A stretch of 64,000 nucleotides of DNA, taken from assembly GCF_000014565.1 (NCBI RefSeq), contig NC_008268.1:3162001-3226000 (forward strand), written 5' to 3'. This stretch comes from Rhodococcus jostii RHA1 (GTDB taxonomy: Bacteria; Actinomycetota; Actinomycetes; Mycobacteriales; Mycobacteriaceae). Below, one piece after another: positions 52,521-63,564 of the stretch (position 1 is its first letter; each line of letters opens with the position of its first letter). Both the position numbers and the translations under genes were made by a program. A model generated the notes under the pieces. It saw nothing but the letters and a program-made list of their open reading frames with translations. It did not search any database and was not told where the DNA came from.

Positions 52521-54896
52521 TCAGGAGAGGTGCTTCGGCTGGGGGGTCGCCTTGTGGAATCGGTCCGATCCGACCTGGTCCTGGCTCGCCTCCGGTGGGT
52601 ATTCGGCGCTGTATTTGCCGGCGTGTTCGACGGAGACGATGACGGACTTCGACGTGGGACAGTTGCTGCCGACCGCCGTGGAATCGAGTGGGACGAGCGG
52701 GTTGGTCTCCGGGTAGTAGGCGGCGGCCGAACCCCGGGGCGTGTCGTATTCGACGATCCGGAAGTCGTGGGCGCAGCGGACCCGGTCGTCGTCTGCCCAG
52801 TGGGTGAAGAGGTCGACCATGTCGCCGTCGTCGAATCCGAGGGCGGCGATGTCGTCGCGGTGCAGGAAGATCACGCGACGGCCGCCCTCGATTCCGCGGT
52901 AGCGGTCGCTGAGCCCGTAGATCGTGGTGTTGAACTGGTCGTGGCTGCGGATCGTCTGCAGGATCACGTGCCGCGGGGGCACCTGCAGCACCTCGATCGG
53001 GGACACCGCGAATTCGGCGCGCCCCGAGTGGGTGGGGAACGTCCGGGAATCGCGCGGCGGGTGCGGCAGGACGAATCCGCCCGGCCGGCGGACGTTCACC
53101 TCGTACCCCTCACAGCCGGGCACCACCCGCGAGATGTGCAGGCGGATGTTCGCGTAGTCGTCCCGCATCTTCTTCCACTCGAGACCGTAGCGGTCGCCGA
53201 TCGTGGCCTCCGCGATGCGGGTGACGATCCCCACCTCCGAATCGAGGTGCGGACTAGCCGGTTTCAGCGGACCCCGGGATGCGTGGACCGAACACGTCGA
53301 GTCCTCGACCGAGATGAATTGCGGTCCGCCGGCCTGGACGTCCTGCTCGGTGCGGCCTTTCGTCGGCAGGATCAGGGCGGTGTCACCGCACACGAGATGC
53401 GAGCGGTTGATCTTCGTCGAGATGTGGACCGTCATCCGGGTCTTGCGCAGTGCGGCGGCGGTGACGTCGGTGTCCGGGGCGGCCTGGACGAAGTTGCCGC
53501 CCAGCCCGAGGAAGAAGTGTGCCTTGCCGTCACGCATTGCCCGGATGGAATCGACGGTGTCGTACCCGTTCTCGCGGGGCGGATCGAAGTCGAACTCCTT
53601 GGCGAGCGCGTCCAGGAAGTGTCGCGGCGGACGCTCCCAGATCCCCATCGTGCGGTCGCCCTGCACGTTCGAGTGCCCGCGCACCGGCAGTAGCCCGGCA
53701 CCGGGTTTGCCGATGTTTCCCTGGGCGAGAGCGATATTGGTGACTTCCTTGATGATCGCCACCGAGTTGTGGTGCTGGGTGAGTCCCATCGCCCAGCAGA
53801 ACACAGTGGCGTCGGAATCCCGCAGGAGCCGGGCCGCGTCGGTGATCTGCTCCCGCGACAGCCCGGTCGTGCGGGTGACGACGTCCCAGTCGATGTCGGT
53901 GACGTGCTGTTTCCACAGCTCGAATCCGATCGTGTGCTGGTCGATGAACTCCTGATCGAGGGCATCCCATTCGACGAGCAGTGAGCCGAACGCCTGGAGC
54001 AGGGCCAGGTCGCCGTTCAGTGCGATGGGCAGGTGCATGTCGGACAGGTCGGTGCCTGGGCCCACCATGCCGCGGGGCGTCTGCGGATTCTTGAAGTTGA
54101 CCAGACCCGCCTCACGGAGCGGGTTGATCGACAGGATCTTCGCGCCGTTCTGCTTCGCCTTCTCCAGCGCCGACAACATCCGCGGATGGTTGGTCCCCGG
54201 GTTCTGCCCCTGCAGCACAATGAGTTTCGCCTGATAGACGTCGTCCATCGTGACGCTGGCCTTGCCGATGCCGATCGACTCCTGCAGCGCGATGCTGGTC
54301 GATTCGTGACACATGTTGGAACAGTCGGGCAGATTGTTCGTGCCGAACGCGCGGACGAACAGCTGGTACGCGAACGCCGCCTCGTTGGACGCCCGGCCGG
54401 ACGTGTAGAAGATCGCCTCGTCCGGACTGTCCAGGGCGTTGAGCTGATTCCCGATCAGGGCGAATGCCTCGTCCCATTCGATGGGTTCGTAATGCGTTCC
54501 GCCGGGCCGCTTCACCATCGGATGCGTGATCCGGCCCTGCTGCCCCAGCCAGTGCTCGCTGTGGCAGTCGAGTTCGGCGATACTGTGGCGGGCGAAGAAT
54601 TCGGGTGTCGCACGGTCGCGGGTGGCTTCTTCCGCCACCGCCTTGGCTCCGTTCTCACAGAACTCCGCGGCGTGGCGGTGGCCCGGCTCCGGATCGGGCC
54701 ACGCGCAGCTCATGCAATCGAACCCCTCGGCCTGGTTCAGTTGCAGCAACGTCTCGGCCGTACGGACCACGCCCATGTGCTCGAGCGCGCGCTTCATCGA
54801 CACCGCGACGGCAGTCGGGCCGGCCGCGTGGTCCTTCGGGGGCCCGACCTCGAGATCGGCCTCGTCGTAGTCCCGTTCCTCGTCCTTGTGTCGCAT
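52521..54896 (-). CDS. FdhF/YdeP-type molybdopterin oxidoreductase
   Basis: 791-residue bis-MGD enzyme of the YdeP group. The N-terminal Cys motif FDCMSCAWPDPEPGHRHAAEFCENG has Cys residues that could hold an iron-sulfur cluster; the molybdenum-pocket segment is CSNMCHESTSIALQES. The C-terminal cofactor-binding domain VNVRRPGGFVLPHPPRDSRTF and GFDDGDMVDLFTHW is complete. YdeP is linked to acid resistance in E. coli, while relatives are poorly characterised and are not formate dehydrogenases proven by assay. The FAD monooxygenase gene lies 14 bp upstream on the same strand, suggesting one operon. Confidence 0.9.
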   Translation of the reverse strand: MRHKDEERDYDEADLEVGPPKDHAAGPTAVAVSMKRALEHMGVVRTAETLLQLNQAEGFDCMSCAWPDPEPGHRHAAEFCENGAKAVAEEATRDRATPEFFARHSIAELDCHSEHWLGQQGRITHPMVKRPGGTHYEPIEWDEAFALIGNQLNALDSPDEAIFYTSGRASNEAAFAYQLFVRAFGTNNLPDCSNMCHESTSIALQESIGIGKASVTMDDVYQAKLIVLQGQNPGTNHPRMLSALEKAKQNGAKILSINPLREAGLVNFKNPQTPRGMVGPGTDLSDMHLPIALNGDLALLQAFGSLLVEWDALDQEFIDQHTIGFELWKQHVTDIDWDVVTRTTGLSREQITDAARLLRDSDATVFCWAMGLTQHHNSVAIIKEVTNIALAQGNIGKPGAGLLPVRGHSNVQGDRTMGIWERPPRHFLDALAKEFDFDPPRENGYDTVDSIRAMRDGKAHFFLGLGGNFVQAAPDTDVTAAALRKTRMTVHISTKINRSHLVCGDTALILPTKGRTEQDVQAGGPQFISVEDSTCSVHASRGPLKPASPHLDSEVGIVTRIAEATIGDRYGLEWKKMRDDYANIRLHISRVVPGCEGYEVNVRRPGGFVLPHPPRDSRTFPTHSGRAEFAVSPIEVLQVPPRHVILQTIRSHDQFNTTIYGLSDRYRGIEGGRRVIFLHRDDIAALGFDDGDMVDLFTHWADDDRVRCAHDFRIVEYDTPRGSAAAYYPETNPLVPLDSTAVGSNCPTSKSVIVSVEHAGKYSAEYPPEASQDQVGSDRFHKATPQPKHLS

Positions 54897-54910
54897 CGTT
54901 CAGCCTTTCG

Positions 54911-56461
54911 TCAGGACGACCTCCCCACCAGCCGACCGAGATAGTCGATGACGTCATCGGCCGCGGTGGCCGCGGCGGTGAGCGCAACGTAACCGTCGGG
55001 GCGCACCACCACCAGCGTGCCACCGTGTGCCCCGTATGCGCTGCGCGCCAAACCGCGGTCGTCGACGACGTCCACGCCGGGACCGCGGGAATCGCCCACC
55101 ACCATGTACTTCACGTCGTCGGGCGCGTCCTCGGCCAGGGTCTGCAGGATGTGCCGGGAGCCGCCGCCGAACCCGAGAACAGTGAAGTGCGTCCCCCGGA
55201 AGACGTCGAACAGTCGCAGCGGCGTGCCGTCCGGGCTCAGACACGGCGCGTCGGGTGCCCGGTCTCCCGCGCGCAGACCCGTCGTCGCTTCCCCGTCCCA
55301 AGACAGTGAACTCCACGGGTAGCCCAGACCGAGTTGCTGACCGTCTTCGGTCACCGCGCCCGCGAACCCCTCGGAGTCCTCGCGTCCGAGGTTCGAGGCC
55401 ACCTTCTGCAGCCCCGCGCTGCTCACCCCGAGCGTCCAGCGCGCGAGCGGCAACCGTTCCTCCTGGTACGTATCGAGGAGCGACGGGTCCGCGGAGCCGG
55501 CCAGGACGAGAGCGAGCTTCCACCCGAGGTTGTAGGCGTCCTGGATTCCCGTGTTCATCCCGAGCCCACCGGCAGGCGGATGAACGTGGGCCGCGTCCCC
55601 GGCCAGGAACACCCGACCGTCACGGAAGCAGTCCACCATCCGCACGTTCACATGCCAGGTGGACAGCCACGTCGGTTCGGACAATCGCACGCCCGGGCCG
55701 CAGGCGATGTCGTCGAGAACGCGCTGGAAGTACTCGAGCGACGGTTCGGGCAGGTTGCCCTCCTCGTCGAAGTCCGCGAACGGCACGCCCTGGAACTGCC
55801 AGGAGTTGATTCCGCGGAACGGGCACAACGCGACGAACCCCTGCTCGGGGTGCGTCCACTGATACCAGCGATCGGGGACCAGGCCGTCGACGGACACGTC
55901 GCCGAGGAGCATGCCCTCGATGCCGCCCGTCCCCTCGAACGACACCCCGAGCGCCTTGCGCACCGTGCTGCGCCCGCCGTCGCAGCCGACGAGGTAGCGC
56001 GCAATGACGGTCCCGCCGCCGGCGAGTCGGACGGTCACCTTGTCGGTGGTCTGCTCGAACCCGACCACCTCGACACCACGTTCCACGTCGATCCCGAACT
56101 CCGACAGCCTTTCTCGCAGGATCTGCTCAGTCCGCCACTGCGGGATCATCAGACCGCCGTCGTAGGGCCGATCGTGCGTGGGCCTCAGGTCCGCGTACGG
56201 GTCGCCGTCGCGCACCACCTGGCCGCGCACCGCGACCCGGCTGGGCAGGTGCCGGAACCCGGCCTCGACGATCTCGTCGACGACGCCGAGATCGTCCATC
56301 ACTTCCTGGCTGCGCGCGGTCAATCCCTTTCCCCGCGAACCTGCGAACGGCTCGGGCGACTTGTCGAGGATCCGCACCTCCACACCACGTCGCGCCAGTT
56401 CCAACGCGAGCGTGAGCCCGGTCGGACCGGCACCGGCCACCACTGCCTCGGTAGGGCTCAT
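54911..56461 (-). CDS. FAD-dependent aromatic-ring monooxygenase (PheA/TfdB type)
   Basis: 516-residue class A flavoprotein hydroxylase. FAD motifs: GxGxxG in VAGAGPTGLTLALELARRG, DG in GCDGGRSTVRKALG and GD in VFLAGDAAHVHPPAGGLGMN. The C-terminal thioredoxin-like domain (FTVLGFGGGSRH...DDRGLARSAYGAHGGTLVVV) is that of phenol hydroxylase/rifampicin monooxygenase-like enzymes. Natural substrate could be a phenolic acid or an antibiotic such as rifampicin; this cannot be decided from the sequence. Upstream neighbour HPPD hints at aromatic catabolism. Confidence 0.88.
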   Translation of the reverse strand: MSPTEAVVAGAGPTGLTLALELARRGVEVRILDKSPEPFAGSRGKGLTARSQEVMDDLGVVDEIVEAGFRHLPSRVAVRGQVVRDGDPYADLRPTHDRPYDGGLMIPQWRTEQILRERLSEFGIDVERGVEVVGFEQTTDKVTVRLAGGGTVIARYLVGCDGGRSTVRKALGVSFEGTGGIEGMLLGDVSVDGLVPDRWYQWTHPEQGFVALCPFRGINSWQFQGVPFADFDEEGNLPEPSLEYFQRVLDDIACGPGVRLSEPTWLSTWHVNVRMVDCFRDGRVFLAGDAAHVHPPAGGLGMNTGIQDAYNLGWKLALVLAGSADPSLLDTYQEERLPLARWTLGVSSAGLQKVASNLGREDSEGFAGAVTEDGQQLGLGYPWSSLSWDGEATTGLRAGDRAPDAPCLSPDGTPLRLFDVFRGTHFTVLGFGGGSRHILQTLAEDAPDDVKYMVVGDSRGPGVDVVDDRGLARSAYGAHGGTLVVVRPDGYVALTAAATAADDVIDYLGRLVGRSS

Positions 56462-56562
56462 GGCGTCATCGTATTCGGGACGGCACCGATCCGGCGGGAA
56501 AGTCGCTGCACAATCGTCGACGACATTCCCTGCTCACCGGACTCGCGGAGTGATCCTCTCGC

Positions 56563-57918
<1,356 letters not shown>

Positions 57919-57948
57919 CTAGTTGAATCCGCCCGGAGAGGTCTGGCC

Positions 57949-58476
57949 ATGAAGGACGCAGTGCAGTTGGACGAGCTCGACTTCGCCCTTCTCGACGCCA
58001 TGCACGACGACCCGAAGGCCGGCGTGCTGGAGCTGTCGCGCCGGATCAAGGTCGCGCGGGCCACCGTTCAGGCGCGGGTGCGCAAACTCGAGGAGTCGGG
58101 AGTGATCGCCGGGTACGAGCCGCGTCTCGACATCGCGGCCGCGGGGTTCGACGTGCAGGCGTTCGTCACGCTGGAGACCGCGCAGGGCGCACTCGACTCC
58201 GTGACGTCGGAGCTGGAGTCGATTCCCGGGGTACTCGAGGCCTTCGCGACCACCGGCTCGGGCGACATCCTGTGCCGCATCGCTGCGGGGTCCCACCTCG
58301 GGCTGCAGCAGACACTGATCGATCTGAACAAGTCGAGTGTGGTCGCCCGGTCCACCAGCGTGATGGTGCTGTCGGTGATCGTCCCGTACCGGTCGATGCC
58401 CCTCCTGAGGACGCTCGACCGGCCGCGCTCGGCGAAGGCCCCGGCCTATCGCACGACCCCCGCCGAACCGGATTAG
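57949..58476 (+). CDS. Lrp/AsnC-family transcriptional regulator
   Basis: 175-residue feast/famine regulator: HTH at about 10-60 (DDPKAGVLELSRRIKVARAT, VQARVRKLEESGVIAGY) and the C-terminal ligand-binding ferredoxin-like (RAM) domain with GVLEAFATTGSGDILCRI. Divergent from HPPD and followed by an amino-acid dehydrogenase and an amino-acid permease, so it probably senses tyrosine, phenylalanine or another amino acid and controls these genes. Confidence 0.92.
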   Translation: MKDAVQLDELDFALLDAMHDDPKAGVLELSRRIKVARATVQARVRKLEESGVIAGYEPRLDIAAAGFDVQAFVTLETAQGALDSVTSELESIPGVLEAFATTGSGDILCRIAAGSHLGLQQTLIDLNKSSVVARSTSVMVLSVIVPYRSMPLLRTLDRPRSAKAPAYRTTPAEPD

Positions 58477-58683
58477 CAACACAATCATTGGTTCTGCTAC
58501 ACAAACTGAATAGAAAATCCTGGAACTTCTTTCTCGGTGATGTTCATCGTGGCTACGTGCCGCGCGGCCGGTTGCGGTGCACGAGTGGCGCCCGACACAG
58601 TGATCGCCGTAACAGCGCGGGCACCGGCCGAGTACACGGCCGGAGCGCCCCGAGCCCCGGCAGTCGAGAAACCGAGAGAAGCC

Positions 58684-59910
58684 ATGAAGAATCTGCTCAC
58701 CCGATTCGAAGAGAAGGCCCCCGAGATCGTCTTCGAGTGGCACGACACGGAGACCTCCGCACGCGGATGGACGGTGATCAACTCGCTGCGTGGCGGCGCT
58801 GCCGGCGGCGGCACCCGGATGCGTCGCGGTCTCGATCGGCGCGAGGTGGAGTCGCTCGCGAAGACCATGGAGGTCAAGTTCACCGTCTCGGGTCCGGCGA
58901 TCGGTGGCGCGAAGTCGGGCATCGACTTCGACCCGACCGACCCGCGCAAGGACGAGGTGCTGCGCCGCTGGTTCAAGGCCGTGACCCCGCTTCTCAAGGC
59001 GTACTACGGCACCGGCGGCGACCTGAACGTCGACGAGATGGCCGAGGTCGTGCCGATCACCGAGAGCTACGGCCTGTGGCATCCGCAGGAAGGCGTCGTC
59101 AACGGGCACTTCGCGGCCAGCGATCGTGAGCGGGTCCAGCGGGTCGGACAGCTGCGGCTGGGCGTCGCGAAGGTCGTCGAGGATGCGCGGTTCACTCCCG
59201 ATCCGCAGGCGAAGTACACGGTGTCCGACCTGATCACGGGCTGGGGTGTCGCCGAATCGGTGCGGCACTACTACCGGGTCTACGGCGGCGAACTGGCCGG
59301 CAAGCGCGTGATCATGCAGGGCTGGGGCAATGTCGGCGCCGCCGCCGCGTACTACCTGGCGCAGTCCGGGGCCCGGATCGTCGGCATCCTCGACCGCAAC
59401 GGTGGGCTGTCGAACACCGACGGCTACGACTTCGAGCAGATCCGTGCGCTGTTCCTGGCCAAGGAGGGCAACGAACTGCGCGCAACAGGCACGGTGCCGT
59501 TCGAGGAGATCAACGAGACGATCTGGAGTTCCGGCGCCGAGATCTTCCTCCCCTGCGCCGCATCACGTCTCGTGACCCGCGACCAGGTGGACCGGCTGAT
59601 CGCCGGTGGCCTCGAGGTGGTGGCGAGCGGCGCCAACGTGCCGTTCGCGGACGACGAGATCTTCTACGGCCCCACCTACGAGTACGCCGACAAGAGCGTC
59701 GCCGTCGTCCCCGACTTCATCGCCAACTGCGGCATGGCCCGGGCGTTCGCGCTGCTGATGGAGGGCGACATCGAGGTGTCGGACGAGGCGATCTTCGGTG
59801 ACGTCTCCGCCACCGTCGCGACGGCGCTCGAGCGGTGCTTCGCGCGTTCGTCGCAGCCGACCGGAATCGCCGGTACCGCATTCGAGATCGCACTCGATCA
59901 GCTCGTCTGA
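58684..59910 (+). CDS. Glu/Leu/Phe/Val-type amino-acid dehydrogenase
   Basis: 408-residue NAD(P)-dependent dehydrogenase that deaminates an L-amino acid to the 2-oxo acid. Catalytic lysine in GGAKSGIDFDP and Lys of VKFTVSGPAIG; cofactor loop MQGWGNVGAAAAYYLAQSG. Shorter than bacterial glutamate dehydrogenase (about 450) and longer than Rhodococcus phenylalanine dehydrogenase (about 356), so substrate cannot be fixed. With HPPD, an Lrp regulator and an amino-acid permease around it, it may convert an amino acid (possibly aromatic) to the keto acid. ATG 58684 preceded by GAGAGAAG. Confidence 0.85.
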   Translation: MKNLLTRFEEKAPEIVFEWHDTETSARGWTVINSLRGGAAGGGTRMRRGLDRREVESLAKTMEVKFTVSGPAIGGAKSGIDFDPTDPRKDEVLRRWFKAVTPLLKAYYGTGGDLNVDEMAEVVPITESYGLWHPQEGVVNGHFAASDRERVQRVGQLRLGVAKVVEDARFTPDPQAKYTVSDLITGWGVAESVRHYYRVYGGELAGKRVIMQGWGNVGAAAAYYLAQSGARIVGILDRNGGLSNTDGYDFEQIRALFLAKEGNELRATGTVPFEEINETIWSSGAEIFLPCAASRLVTRDQVDRLIAGGLEVVASGANVPFADDEIFYGPTYEYADKSVAVVPDFIANCGMARAFALLMEGDIEVSDEAIFGDVSATVATALERCFARSSQPTGIAGTAFEIALDQLV

Positions 59911-59926
59911 CGGCACGGGAGATCCC

Positions 59927-61345
59927 ATGAACACAGTTCACGAGCCACCGAAATCCACTGGCCTTCAGCAGGCGATGAAACCACGCCAGCTGGTGATGAT
60001 GAGTCTGGGCGGCGCGATCGGCGCCGGACTGTTCGTCGGCTCCGGTGCGGGCATCGCCGTCGCCGGGCCCGCCGTGCTCGTCTCCTTCCTCATCGCCGGA
60101 TTCCTCGTCGTTCTCGTGATGCGGATGATGGGCGAAATGGTGGCCGCCGACCCCGACAGCGGCGCGTTCTCCGTCCACGCCGAGAACGCGATGGGCCCGG
60201 TCGCCGGCCGGACGATCGGCTGGCTGTACTGGGTGCAGGTCGTCATCGTGGTGGCCGCGGAAGCGACCGCGGCGGCGGCGATCACCGCCGCGTCCATACC
60301 CGCGGTGCCACAGTGGGCGGCGGCCCTGGCGTACATGAGCGTGCTGACCGCCGTGAACCTGGCGGGCGTCTCCCGCTTCGGTGAGTTCGAATTCTGGTTC
60401 GCCGCGCTGAAGATCGTCGCGATCGTCGCGTTCCTGGCGGTCGGTTCCGCGATGATCCTCGGCTGGATTCCCAGCTTCGACGCACCGGGCCTGTCGAACC
60501 TCACCGGCCACGGCGGGTTCGCCCCCAACGGTGTCACCGGCATCGCGGCCGGCCTGCTGATCGTGGTCTTCGCGTTCGGCGGCACCGAGGTGATGGCCAT
60601 CGCGGCCGCCGAGACATCGGAACCGCGACGCAACGTGAGCCGGGCGGTGCGGTCCATCGTGTGGCGGATCCTGGTGTTCTACGTCGGTTCCGTCCTCATC
60701 ATGGTGACCGTGCTGCCGTGGACCGCCGACGAACTCGCGACGGGACCGTTCGTCGCGGTCCTGAACGCCGCGCACGTGCCCGGTGCCGGTGCCGTCATGA
60801 CCGTCGTCGTGGTCATCGCACTGCTGTCGTCGCTGAACGCCATGCTGTTCAGTGGTTCCCGGATGATCTACTCGCTGTCCGAGCGCGGGGCGGCGGCCAA
60901 GGTGTTCGGCCGGGTGTCGGGCAACGGCGTTCCCCGCGTGGCGGTGCTGGCGTCGGTGACGTTCGGGTTCGTCACCGTCGTCCTCAACTACCTCGCCCCG
61001 GATCGTGTTCTGCCGCTGCTGCTCAACGCGGTCGGCTCGACGATCCTGGTGTTGTGGACGTTCGTCACCGTCTCGCAGATCGTGTTGCGGCGGCGCGCCG
61101 AGAGGTCGGGCCGAACGGATCTGCCGCTGAAGATGTGGGGCTTCCCGTATCTGTCGTATGTCGCCCTCGCGCTGCTGGCCGCGGTCGCGGTGCTGGCGTT
61201 GTTCGACGACGCGGCAGGCAACCAGTTGTTCGCGACGCTCACCTTCACGTGTGCGATCACAGTGGCCTGCTGGGTGCTCGGACGCAGGCAACGCGGTGCG
61301 GCCGCCGACTCCACGCCGGAGAAGACGCCCGAGACCGTCGGCTGA
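59927..61345 (+). CDS. APC-family amino acid permease
   Basis: 472-residue transporter with 12 segments, TM1 loop MSLGGAIGAGLFVGSGAGIA and FAFGGTEVMAIAAAETSEPRRN, typical of the GabP/aromatic amino acid AAT family. It follows the amino-acid dehydrogenase by 16 bp, so both lie in one operon: import then deamination. A strong hairpin follows the stop codon. It resembles the N-terminal part of the permease at 22.9-24.7 kb but lacks that protein's extra C-terminal domain. Confidence 0.9.
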   Translation: MNTVHEPPKSTGLQQAMKPRQLVMMSLGGAIGAGLFVGSGAGIAVAGPAVLVSFLIAGFLVVLVMRMMGEMVAADPDSGAFSVHAENAMGPVAGRTIGWLYWVQVVIVVAAEATAAAAITAASIPAVPQWAAALAYMSVLTAVNLAGVSRFGEFEFWFAALKIVAIVAFLAVGSAMILGWIPSFDAPGLSNLTGHGGFAPNGVTGIAAGLLIVVFAFGGTEVMAIAAAETSEPRRNVSRAVRSIVWRILVFYVGSVLIMVTVLPWTADELATGPFVAVLNAAHVPGAGAVMTVVVVIALLSSLNAMLFSGSRMIYSLSERGAAAKVFGRVSGNGVPRVAVLASVTFGFVTVVLNYLAPDRVLPLLLNAVGSTILVLWTFVTVSQIVLRRRAERSGRTDLPLKMWGFPYLSYVALALLAAVAVLALFDDAAGNQLFATLTFTCAITVACWVLGRRQRGAAADSTPEKTPETVG

Positions 61346-61352
61346 GACGACA

Positions 61353-61395
61353 CCGCGGTCTCACGGATGTCGAGGGGTCATCCGTGAGACCGCGG
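61353..61395. terminator. 17-bp perfect hairpin after the permease gene
   Basis: CCGCGGTCTCACGGATG (61353-61369) is the exact inverse of 61379-61395, with a 9-base loop, starting 8 bp after the permease stop codon. No T tract follows, as in many actinobacterial terminators. It would end the dehydrogenase-permease transcript before the Old Yellow Enzyme gene. Confidence 0.75.
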
Positions 61396-61476
61396 CGGTC
61401 TCCCGCTGAGCGGACACCTTCCGGTCGCCGCACGTCCCCGCGGCCTACCGTCGGCTGCACAGACGAAGGGCCGGGA

Positions 61477-62646
61477 ATGACCACACATCCAGACGTTTTC
61501 GCTACAGCCACGCTGGGCCCCATCACGTTACGCAATCGCGTCATCAAGTCGGCCACGTTCGAGGGCCGCACTCCCGACGCGCTGGTCACCGACGAACTGA
61601 TCGAGTTCCACCGCCGGCCCGCGGCGGGTGGGGTCGGGATGTCGACGGTGGCCTATTGCGCCGTGGCGCCGGAGGGTCGCACCGAGCGCGGGCAGTTGTG
61701 GATGCGGCCGGACGCCGTCCCCGGACTGCGCAGGCTCACCGACGCCATCCACGCGGAGGGCGCGGCCGCATCCGCCCAACTCGGGCACGCCGGACCCGTC
61801 GCGAACGAGAAGTCCACCGGACTGGCCGCGCTCGCACCGTCGCGGTCGTTCAACCCGCTCAGCATGCGGATGATCCGCAGGGCCACCACCGCCGACATCA
61901 CCCGGATCACCGCCGCCCACGGAACCGCGGCACGGATCGCCGTCGAGTCCGGATTCGACGCCGTCGAGATCCACTTCGGCCACAACTACTTCGCCAGTTC
62001 GTTTCTCAGCCCGAAGCTGAACCGTCGCGCCGATATCTACGGCGGATCACTCGAGAACCGGGCCCGGGTGGTGCGGGACGTCGCCCGGACCGTGCGCGAC
62101 GCCGTCGGCGGCCGGGTCGCGATCCTCGCCAAGCTGAACATGGACGACGGCGTCCCCGGTGGGTTCTGGCTCGACGAGGCCATCCAGGTGGCCGGACTGC
62201 TGGAGCAGGACGGCAGTGTCGACGCCCTCGAACTCACCATGGGCAGTTCACTTCTCAACCCGATGTACCTGTTCAAGGGCGACGCGCCGGTGCGGGAGTT
62301 CGCGGCCGCCATGCCGCAGCCGGTCCGGCTCGGCGTCCAGTTGGCCGGGAAGTCCATGATCCACGCCTACCCCTACCGCGACCTGTTCATGCTCGAGCAC
62401 GCACGCCAGATCCGCGCGGCGGTGACGCTGCCGCTCGTCCTGCTCGGCGGAGTCACCGACCGTGCAGGCATGGACACCGCCATGGCCGAGGGCTTCGAAT
62501 TCGTCGCCATGGCCCGGGCGCTGCTGCGCGAACCGGACCTGGTGAACCGCATCCGGTCCGAGCCCCACACCCAGTCGTTGTGCATCCACTGCAACAAATG
62601 CATGCCCACCATCTTCAGCGGAGCGCGCTGCGTGCTCGTCGAGTGA
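61477..62646 (+). CDS. NADH:flavin oxidoreductase (Old Yellow Enzyme family)
   Basis: 389-residue FMN TIM-barrel enzyme that reduces activated C=C bonds. Family blocks: TLGPITLRNRVIKSATFEGR, QLGHAGPVANEKSTG, DAVEIHFGHNYFASSFLSP, NRRADIYGGSLENRARVV, and the phosphate-binding GGVTDRAGMDTAMAEGFEFV. The C-terminal CIHCNKCM has the Cys spacing of 2,4-dienoyl-CoA reductase-type proteins but only the start of the four-Cys cluster, and the Fe-S domain itself is missing. ATG 61477 with GAAGGG upstream. Function within the region unknown. Confidence 0.87.
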   Translation: MTTHPDVFATATLGPITLRNRVIKSATFEGRTPDALVTDELIEFHRRPAAGGVGMSTVAYCAVAPEGRTERGQLWMRPDAVPGLRRLTDAIHAEGAAASAQLGHAGPVANEKSTGLAALAPSRSFNPLSMRMIRRATTADITRITAAHGTAARIAVESGFDAVEIHFGHNYFASSFLSPKLNRRADIYGGSLENRARVVRDVARTVRDAVGGRVAILAKLNMDDGVPGGFWLDEAIQVAGLLEQDGSVDALELTMGSSLLNPMYLFKGDAPVREFAAAMPQPVRLGVQLAGKSMIHAYPYRDLFMLEHARQIRAAVTLPLVLLGGVTDRAGMDTAMAEGFEFVAMARALLREPDLVNRIRSEPHTQSLCIHCNKCMPTIFSGARCVLVE

Positions 62647-63135
62647 TCACCAGCTCGTCTGCGCCAGAACCGCATCCAGCGCCGCGTAGCTCTCGTTCAT
62701 GCCGCCTTCCATGCCGGACTGCAGCATGCCGTCGCGCTCCTCGGGGGTGTGGAACTGGCTGACGACGGACAGCTTGGTGCGCCCGTCCCCGAGGTCGGTG
62801 TAGGTGTTGTTCTCGACGATGACGTGGCCGGGCATGCCGTCCCACTCGAACGTGTACACCAGGCGCTCTTCCGGGGTGATCTCCCGGAATCTGCCCTCGA
62901 AGCCGTGGGTTTCGCCGTCCGAATGTTCGACGAAGCGCCAGTGCCCGCCGCGCTCGAATTCCCATCGTTCGACGTCGAGTTCGTTTCCGCGGCCCCACCA
63001 CTGGGCGAGGAGTTCCGGTCTCGTGAATGCGGCCCACACGCGGTCGCGGGGAGCGTTGAACATGCGTTCGACGTGAATCTCCCGGTCCGTCGGCGTCGAG
63101 ACGGTCGCGGTTGTGGGAGTCTGCGAGGTGCTCAT
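62647..63135 (-). CDS. SRPBCC (AHSA1-like) domain protein
   Basis: 162-residue START/Bet v1-like ligand-binding protein: REIHVERMFNAPRDRVWAAFTRPELL, WWGRGNELDVERWEFERGGHW, FREITPEERLVYTFEWDGMPG. Start overlaps the ArsR gene stop by 4 bp, the frequent ArsR-SRPBCC pair of actinobacteria. No space lies between its stop and that of the convergent oxidoreductase gene. Function not known. Confidence 0.88.
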   Translation of the reverse strand: MSTSQTPTTATVSTPTDREIHVERMFNAPRDRVWAAFTRPELLAQWWGRGNELDVERWEFERGGHWRFVEHSDGETHGFEGRFREITPEERLVYTFEWDGMPGHVIVENNTYTDLGDGRTKLSVVSQFHTPEERDGMLQSGMEGGMNESYAALDAVLAQTSW

Positions 63136-63464
63136 GACGTGCCTTCCGTTCGATTGAGGAATTCGTCCAGACGGTCCAGGCGCCCGTCGAGCGACAGCTG
63201 GTAGTCGCGGATCCAGGCCACCTCCCGCTCGAGGGAATTGGTCCCCAGCATGCAGTACCGCACCCGGCCACGCTTCTCGGTCACGACCATCCCCGCCTCT
63301 TCGAGCAGTCGCACGTGTTTCTTGACGCCGGTGAGGGTCATCTCGAAGAGTTCGGCCAGGTCACTGATCGAGCAGGCGCCCTCGCCGAGCCGACGGAGGA
63401 TCCCACGTCGCGTGGGGTCCGCCAATGCGGCGAACGTGGCATCGAGAGCCGAATACTGAACCAT
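63132..63464 (-). CDS. ArsR-family transcriptional regulator
   Basis: 110-residue winged-helix regulator: LADPTRRGILRRLGEGACSI, LAELFEMTLTGVKKHVRLLE, wing VVTEKRGRVRYCMLG. Metal-sensing CxC pairs of ArsR/SmtB are absent, so it belongs to the non-metal ArsR group that pairs with SRPBCC proteins. Start ATG 63464. It is divergent from the TetR gene at the window end. Confidence 0.88.
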   Translation of the reverse strand: MVQYSALDATFAALADPTRRGILRRLGEGACSISDLAELFEMTLTGVKKHVRLLEEAGMVVTEKRGRVRYCMLGTNSLEREVAWIRDYQLSLDGRLDRLDEFLNRTEGTS

Positions 63465-63564
63465 CGAGTTCAGTGTTGCACCGACCCTGGACTCCGTCAA
63501 GGCCCGGCCCCGGGGATCCACGAGGCGCGAACGCACTCGGATAAGCTTGGGCCGTGGTCCACCG

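Noticed and set aside
60661..61476. N-terminal extension of the Old Yellow Enzyme frame
   Set aside because: It is a shadow of the permease gene; the enzyme starts at 61477 with a ribosome site and its family N-terminus.
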